Positions 59,535 through 64,000 of a DNA stretch of 64,000 bases are shown one piece after another. Numbering within the stretch: position 1 is the stretch's first letter; each line of letters begins with the position of its first letter. Under the pieces are notes generated by a model. The model did not search any database. It saw only the letters and a list, made by a program, of their open reading frames with translations, and was not told the DNA's origin. Location of the stretch: NCBI GenBank assembly GCA_964636815.1, contig CAZWTF010000001.1:62001-126000 (forward strand), read 5' to 3'. A program made the translations under genes and the position numbers. The DNA is from SOIL31 sp964636815 (GTDB taxonomy: Bacteria; Babelota; Babeliae; Babelales; Vermiphilaceae).

Positions 59535-59996
59535 TTATAGTGATTCAGAGAGTTCATCCAACTCTGCCATAAGAGCATTTGAAAGCTCTTCAGCATCAGG
59601 AGAAGTATAACTCCATCTTACGCCACTTTCTACTTTAGTAAGAACTGATCTATCACTTTTAATGTCAATGATATCAATACGCACAATGTTCATAAAAGGG
59701 TGAACAAGAGATGGGGCGCGTACAACGCCAGCACGGCCTAATATACTATATGCAACGTTACCTTCATCCAAAAAGCAAATCATCACTTTTTTTTGCCATA
59801 CCATGTTGTGGTAGCCTGTGTGATCTTTGTGGATAGTAAGCAAAATGCTTTCAAGGCCTTTGGCAGCAATGCATTGCACAGGAGTTGTATTTGGCAAACC
59901 TTTTTCAGAGAAGGTTGCAAGAATGCCTACTGTTTGGCCTTTTTTTAAAACCGCTAATAAATCTTCTGGTAATTTTACACCAACATGTTTTGCCAT
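59535..59996 (-). CDS. Pyridoxamine 5'-phosphate oxidase-like FMN-binding protein
   Basis: 153 residues with the split-barrel flavin fold (GILATFSEKGLPNTTPVQCIAA, then VMICFLDE). Family members bind FMN, F420 or PLP-related compounds; the reaction cannot be told. Lies 38 nt downstream of hemW on the same strand. Confidence 0.8.
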   Translation of the reverse strand: MAKHVGVKLPEDLLAVLKKGQTVGILATFSEKGLPNTTPVQCIAAKGLESILLTIHKDHTGYHNMVWQKKVMICFLDEGNVAYSILGRAGVVRAPSLVHPFMNIVRIDIIDIKSDRSVLTKVESGVRWSYTSPDAEELSNALMAELDELSESL

Positions 59997-60035
59997 GGAT
60001 ACCCTAACTTACTTAAAACAAGTACTAAAATATTT

Positions 60036-61190
60036 TTATAAAGAAAGTTGTGTGATAATTTCATTTTCTACAACAAGGCCTGCAGGGCTGAGTTGTAAAT
60101 GACCATTATTTTCTGTAATTAATTTTTTTTGTTGCAACATATCTATTGTTAATCTAATTTTTCTTTTTTGTTCGCTATCCAAATTACTACTAATTTCTTC
60201 CCAGCAAACCCCCTTTGTTCTTCGTAATCCCAACATAACTTTTTCGGTATATATCTGATTTTGAGAGAGTGTCTCAGCAAATATTGGTTTATAATCGTTT
60301 TGCTCAATGCTTTGCAAGTATTTCATAAGATTTTTTTCATTTTGCAGTCGAGATGTCCCATCAAATGAACATGCACCAAGTCCAAAACCACGATAAGGAC
60401 GGCGTTCCCAGTATGTACTGTTGTGACGTGATTCTTTTCCGTTTCGTGCAAAGCTAGAAACTTCATATTGGGTAAAACCATGATTGGCAAGAAATTCACG
60501 TGACCAATAATATGCATTAATCACATCGTCATCGCAAGGTAATGTAACTTTCTTTGATTTAACGTTAAAAAACAGGGGAGTACTGTCATGAACTTCAAGA
60601 ACATACATTGAGATATGGGTAATTTTCCATGTCACTATTGTCGCAAGTAAACTTTCCCATTCAGTTGTACTAATGCCTGGTAGGCCTAAAATAACATCTA
60701 CTGATATGTTATCAAAATAGTCAGGAGCGGTATTGAGTAACGTGTAAACGTCGGCAGCCTTTTGAAGGCGATTGAGTTTTTTAAGGACATCATCATTGAG
60801 GCTTTGAACGCCAATGCTGATGCGATTGATTCCGAGTTTTTTCCATAGAGCTAGCTGTTCAAAGCGTACCGTACCGGGATTAACTTCTAGGGTTATTTCA
60901 GTGTTGTTGTTAAGAATGAAATATTCGTTGAGTACAGCAAACATTTCAATGAGCAGGTGGTCGGGGTAGGTGCTTGGGGTGCCACCGCCAAAATAAATGG
61001 TATCAAGCGGTAGCTTTTCTGAATAATTTTCGCCAAATTCTTTAATTTCTTTGATGAGGGCGTTATGATACCGCTCCATAAATGGATCATGGGATGCCAG
61101 TGCTACGAAAGGGCAGTAATGGCAACGATAGGGACAAAAGGGCCAATGTATGTATAAAGAGCGTGTATTGGCTGAAATGTCATAAAACAT
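60036..61190 (-). CDS. hemW: HemW-like radical SAM protein
   Basis: 384 residues from ATG 61190. 4Fe-4S cluster motif C19-x3-C23-x2-C26 in HWPFCPYRCHYCPF, followed by DTIYFGGGTPSTYP, LEVNPGT and GINRISIGVQS. This family is commonly misannotated as oxygen-independent coproporphyrinogen oxidase; HemW is a heme chaperone. Role here unproven. Confidence 0.92.
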   Translation of the reverse strand: MFYDISANTRSLYIHWPFCPYRCHYCPFVALASHDPFMERYHNALIKEIKEFGENYSEKLPLDTIYFGGGTPSTYPDHLLIEMFAVLNEYFILNNNTEITLEVNPGTVRFEQLALWKKLGINRISIGVQSLNDDVLKKLNRLQKAADVYTLLNTAPDYFDNISVDVILGLPGISTTEWESLLATIVTWKITHISMYVLEVHDSTPLFFNVKSKKVTLPCDDDVINAYYWSREFLANHGFTQYEVSSFARNGKESRHNSTYWERRPYRGFGLGACSFDGTSRLQNEKNLMKYLQSIEQNDYKPIFAETLSQNQIYTEKVMLGLRRTKGVCWEEISSNLDSEQKRKIRLTIDMLQQKKLITENNGHLQLSPAGLVVENEIITQLSL

Positions 61191-61274
61191 AAAAAACCTA
61201 TTCTTTTGAAAAGCTAAAAAAGAGTACATTTCATTGTATCATAGGTCTTGTTATGCAGCAAATTCTAGTAAGAA

Positions 61275-61964
61275 TTAAAGTTTGGGGATGTAGAGTATGT
61301 CGGCGACATTCTTTATGCTGATGGAGTCTGTTTGTAACATGGTGTTAATATCTTCCATTAGTTTTTCATGTTCATGGATGCCGTCAGTTATAGCGTTAGG
61401 AAAGGTGGGCATGATGGTATTGTTTGGGTCTATTTTTTGTAAGTTGATAATAACTCTGAAGTTTGCTGCAGTTTGAATAGCACCTTGGATGAATGGAATT
61501 TTTTTGTGCACCATAAATTGTTCTATAGTAGGTGCTGTAAATTCATTTTTTTTAAGATGAGCTTTATGTTGTGTAATTCTTTCAAAAAAAACGCTTATAT
61601 AAAGAGGCATGGTGTCAAAGTTTTTTGATGGAAGAAGAGATGTTTTATTGTTTCGTTTTTGCTGTTGAAGATGTTGGTTATAAGCGAATCTTCCAATGCT
61701 GTCTTCTTCACAACCATCATTTTGCAATTTTGTTGTTGCATCAATTATGCTAAATATACTTTTAATACTTTGCTCGTCACGAGGATTATAATTCTTTAAT
61801 ATGAGATAAGTGTTTTTGTAGAGATCGTTGATACTATAGTAATATTTTTGGTTGGATTGTGTTTGTGTTGAGCTATGAGTTGTAGATACTGTTTGTTGTT
61901 CCATTGCGCATAAAGAAAATGATACACAAGAAATGGTACATAATATTTCGTAAGACAATGTCAT
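61275..61964 (-). CDS. Exported protein of unknown function
   Basis: Not recognised. 229 residues. Signal peptide ends SLCA followed by Met. Ser/Thr/Gln-rich start of mature part, then helical segments with few motifs. AAGGATTTTC ribosome site, the same style as other exported proteins here. Separated from hemW by 84 nt. Confidence 0.75.
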   Translation of the reverse strand: MTLSYEILCTISCVSFSLCAMEQQTVSTTHSSTQTQSNQKYYYSINDLYKNTYLILKNYNPRDEQSIKSIFSIIDATTKLQNDGCEEDSIGRFAYNQHLQQQKRNNKTSLLPSKNFDTMPLYISVFFERITQHKAHLKKNEFTAPTIEQFMVHKKIPFIQGAIQTAANFRVIINLQKIDPNNTIMPTFPNAITDGIHEHEKLMEDINTMLQTDSISIKNVADILYIPKL

Positions 61965-62089
61965 GAAAATCCTTTTTTTGTGAGGTTATCGTTTTTTTTT
62001 GCTACGTTACAGTATTAAAAAAAACTCATTTAAGGGTTATTTTATAATGAGTGTGTTTACCATAAAATTTTTTATCATCGAAATCAAGA

Positions 62090-62965
62090 GTGAATGTTGT
62101 GTATAAAAATAGAATTGTGATAGGTACGGTTTTTGTGATTATATTTTTTTTTGTGATACGGCATTCTGTACCGGTGGGAATTTCAGCTTTGGAAACAGTA
62201 TCTTCATGTTGTTTGTATCCATTATTGCGCGCTCAACAGTTGATTGTTGAACCTGTTTGCCTATGGATGAATCGTACAAATTCTATTGCAGAATTAGAAA
62301 AAAACATTGGTGACTTACAAAACAAATATGAAAATGTTTGCGCAGAAAATGTAGCATTAAAAGCAATGCATCAGTATGCAGATGAAACGGATGATCTGCG
62401 TACATTTAATAAAAGATATGCATTACAGAAGGGATGTGTTGCGCAAGTGCTAGCACGTCATTTTTCCGCAAACAACCAATTTTTCTTGGTAGATGCAGGT
62501 AGCTCTCAGGGTATAAAAAAAGATATGGTAGCGTTGCATTGCAATGCAATTGTAGGAAGGGTTGCTGAAGTGTATCCGTGGTATTGTAAAGTCTCTTTGA
62601 TTACCGATATTGATTGTAAGGTTGCGGTGCTTTGTGTGCCATTTTCTGTAAAAATTCAAAATGTAGATAAAATTTCGCAGTTACGTAAAACTAACAAGGT
62701 TTCGTTAAAAGGTGCAAGCGGCATTCATGAAGGCACTAATGATGCAACATGTACAAGCTTGAGCTATGTCAGTCATTTGGAGTTAATTCGTGAAGGTGAT
62801 GATGTGCTTTCCAGTGGTGAAGGATTAGTGTTTCCTAAAGGGTTTTTATTAGGGAAAGTTATTTCAGCCGATAAAGGGGAGCTTTTTTATACTATTGCGG
62901 TGAAACCATCATTAGATTTTCAAACGTTACGCTACTGTACTCTCATTGCTAAAGAAGATATTTAA
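62090..62965 (+). CDS. mreC: Rod shape-determining protein MreC
   Basis: Cell-wall elongation scaffold in the periplasm, anchored by one N-terminal helix (residues 9-26). 291 residues. Coiled coil at about 65-105 (AELEKNIGDLQNKYENV) followed by beta-domain motifs AQVLARHFSANNQFFLVDAGSSQGI, LITDIDCKVAV and LLGKVIS. GTG start uncertain (62090 or 62099). MreB and MreD are not in the window. Overlaps sppA by 39 nt, convergent. Confidence 0.92.
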   Translation: MNVVYKNRIVIGTVFVIIFFFVIRHSVPVGISALETVSSCCLYPLLRAQQLIVEPVCLWMNRTNSIAELEKNIGDLQNKYENVCAENVALKAMHQYADETDDLRTFNKRYALQKGCVAQVLARHFSANNQFFLVDAGSSQGIKKDMVALHCNAIVGRVAEVYPWYCKVSLITDIDCKVAVLCVPFSVKIQNVDKISQLRKTNKVSLKGASGIHEGTNDATCTSLSYVSHLELIREGDDVLSSGEGLVFPKGFLLGKVISADKGELFYTIAVKPSLDFQTLRYCTLIAKEDI

Positions 62966-63673
62966 TTGGTGTTGTTTGTTGTGGTTGTGTTCAATCCATT
63001 TAATTTCTCCCTCAATGAGGGCTTTTTCTTTAATAATTTTTATCACAGTGCAGAGTGAACCAATTTCATTAATTAATCCAAGAGCTATTGCTTGTGTTCC
63101 AGTGAATATTTTTCCATCAGCCCAGTTGGCAACCGTGGTTAGCGATAATTTTCTACTCAGAGCGATCTGTTTGATCAGTTGTTGATATGACTCGTGTTCT
63201 AAGTTTGGAGCGTTATTTTCAGGCATGGCTTGTTGTATGCTGTGAGAGCTAAATGTTTGTCCGATGTTGCCAATAAGTGCAGATTCTGGAGCAACAATAC
63301 AATCGCATGCGCTTGCGATCAGATATGTCCCGGAAAGGCACATGTTTTCCACCAAGGCAATGATCGGTTTTGGGTACTGTTTTTTAAGGCAGCGGATATC
63401 ATGAAAAATAGATTGGCTTGTGCCAGAAGAGATTTCGGCACAGTTTATTTTTATGACGATACCTTTAATGCTTGGGTCTTTAAAAAAAGAGTGTAAATCT
63501 TTGATTGGGTAACAGTCGCTTTGCAGGGGTTTAGTGATGGATATGACACCAATGGGGGTCTGAGGCTCTAGAAGGTTGATGTATTGTTGTTTAATGCCAT
63601 CCATAAAAAATGGAGCTATGTAGAGAATAATGGTCAAAAGGAGGAGAGACCTGAGCAGATTGAGGAGTGTCAT
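62927..63673 (-). CDS. sppA: SppA-like S49 signal-peptide peptidase
   Basis: Membrane protease degrading cleaved signal peptides. 248 residues with an N-terminal helix, so it is the short form. Nucleophile Ser in CLSGTYLIASACD (family ASGGYYIA), then IGNIG and ADGKIFTGTQAIALGLINEIGS near the C-terminus. Context suits a cell that exports many proteins. The last 39 nt overlap convergent mreC. Confidence 0.9.
   Translation of the reverse strand: MTLLNLLRSLLLLTIILYIAPFFMDGIKQQYINLLEPQTPIGVISITKPLQSDCYPIKDLHSFFKDPSIKGIVIKINCAEISSGTSQSIFHDIRCLKKQYPKPIIALVENMCLSGTYLIASACDCIVAPESALIGNIGQTFSSHSIQQAMPENNAPNLEHESYQQLIKQIALSRKLSLTTVANWADGKIFTGTQAIALGLINEIGSLCTVIKIIKEKALIEGEIKWIEHNHNKQHQLNIFFSNESTVA
63009..63029 (+). 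terminator. Hairpin with T-tract after mreC
   Basis: CCCTC at 63009-63013 pairs with GAGGG at 63017-63021, followed by CTTTTTCTTT. It is 44 nt after the mreC stop and within the sppA coding sequence. Stem is short. Confidence 0.45.
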
Positions 63674-63771
63674 GACAAACTTTCTTGATGTAAAAAAGAG
63701 GCCTTTTCAACGTGTTTTTTTAGTAGCATATATAAAAAGAGATCATTGTAAAATAAATGTGATATAATTTT

Positions 63772-63800
63772 TTGACTTTTGACGCTATATACATTACACT
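63772..63800 (+). promoter_or_regulatory. Promoter for tRNA-Val
   Basis: TTGACT at 63772-63777, 17-nt spacer and TACACT at 63795-63800, 29 nt upstream of the tRNA. Confidence 0.6.
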
Positions 63801-63828
63801 TTCTTCAGTAAGTTTAGGTGGGATTTAA

Positions 63829-63903
63829 GGGCGATTAGCTCAGTGGTAGAGCATCAGTCTTACAAACTGGGGGTCGTAGGTTCGAAACCTACATCGCCCA
63901 CCA
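63829..63903 (+). tRNA. tRNA-Val, anticodon TAC
   Basis: 75 nt, encoded CCA. Acceptor GGGCGAT pairs with ATCGCCC; anticodon loop CTTACAA; T-arm with GGTTCGAAA loop. Followed immediately by a CCATAC...GTATGG hairpin whose first three bases are the CCA end. Confidence 0.97.
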
Positions 63904-63950
63904 TACTTCGCCAAGGCTTCGTATGGCAGGCCATCTTTTTAAAAGGTGGG
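63901..63950 (+). terminator. Hairpins after tRNA-Val
   Basis: CCATAC at 63901-63906 pairs with GTATGG at 63921-63926 around a CTTCGCCAAGGCTTC core of the REP type; then CCATCTTTT/AAAAGGTGG at 63931-63949. The second may end the transcript. Confidence 0.5.
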
Positions 63951-63980
63951 GTCATATAAGAATTGAAATTTTATTACCGT

Positions 63981-64000
63981 TCGTCCTGAGCCTGTCGAAG
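63981..64000. repeat. Start of a REP element cut by the window edge
   Basis: TCGTCCTGAGCCTGTCGAAG, preceded by CCGT, matches the same dispersed family as 50097 and 56257 in its first half. The other half lies beyond the window. Confidence 0.6.

Noticed and set aside
63901..63926. Attachment site at the tRNA-Val 3' end
   Set aside because: The repeat beginning at CCA is a palindrome of the REP type. No integrase or direct repeat copy is in the window to support an att site.

Overview
The window is an AT-rich bacterial chromosome segment. Its best match is a host-associated bacterium of the Candidatus Dependentiae (TM6) type. This is inferred from gene content, not proven: a complete but slightly reduced ribosomal operon, many Sec-exported proteins of unknown function, eukaryote-like modules (F-box, ankyrin-like, TPR/Sel1), a multi-protein family of degenerate macro-domain proteins, an ATP-dependent DNA ligase, and envelope genes (outer-membrane-like barrel, SecD, MreC, PlsY, PgsA).

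Bases 1-17650 hold one long + strand run: fusA (3' part), tuf, the S10, spc and alpha ribosomal clusters, secY, adk, map, infA, rpmJ, rpoA, rplQ and a NifU-like Fe-S scaffold. Gene order is the classical bacterial one. Exceptions are the absence of rpmD (L30) between rpsE and rplO, an S4 that lacks its usual N-terminal zinc region, and a 97-nt gap with a hairpin inside the S10 cluster.

Bases 17650-48000 alternate housekeeping genes with lineage-specific exported proteins. Housekeeping genes include sbcC, a phosphohexomutase, endonuclease IV, GAPDH, a beta-carbonic anhydrase, a zinc-ribbon coiled-coil protein, RNase H, SpoIID/LytB, an ABC exporter/importer pair of the TrpYZ-like type, a YbaK-type editing protein, TatD, HU, seryl-tRNA synthetase and a DUF58/DUF4381 pair. 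Exported proteins include an 18-residue tandem-repeat protein, a secreted GNAT acetyltransferase, an F-box/ankyrin-like protein and a 2383-residue TPR/Sel1 protein ending in five diverged copies of one module. Most exported proteins end their signal peptide in a small residue followed by Met, a striking shared pattern.

Bases 48000-64000 contain an M48 protease, then an 850-base gene-free region built as a long imperfect inverted repeat with matching hairpins and dispersed palindromic repeats, then DNA ligase-plsY, three tandem paralogous exported macro-like proteins, pgsA, secD, hemW, mreC and sppA. Four tRNA genes are present: two with anticodon CAT, one Leu(GAG), one Val(TAC). A family of REP-like palindromes recurs in intergenic DNA and, in one case, in frame inside a coding sequence.
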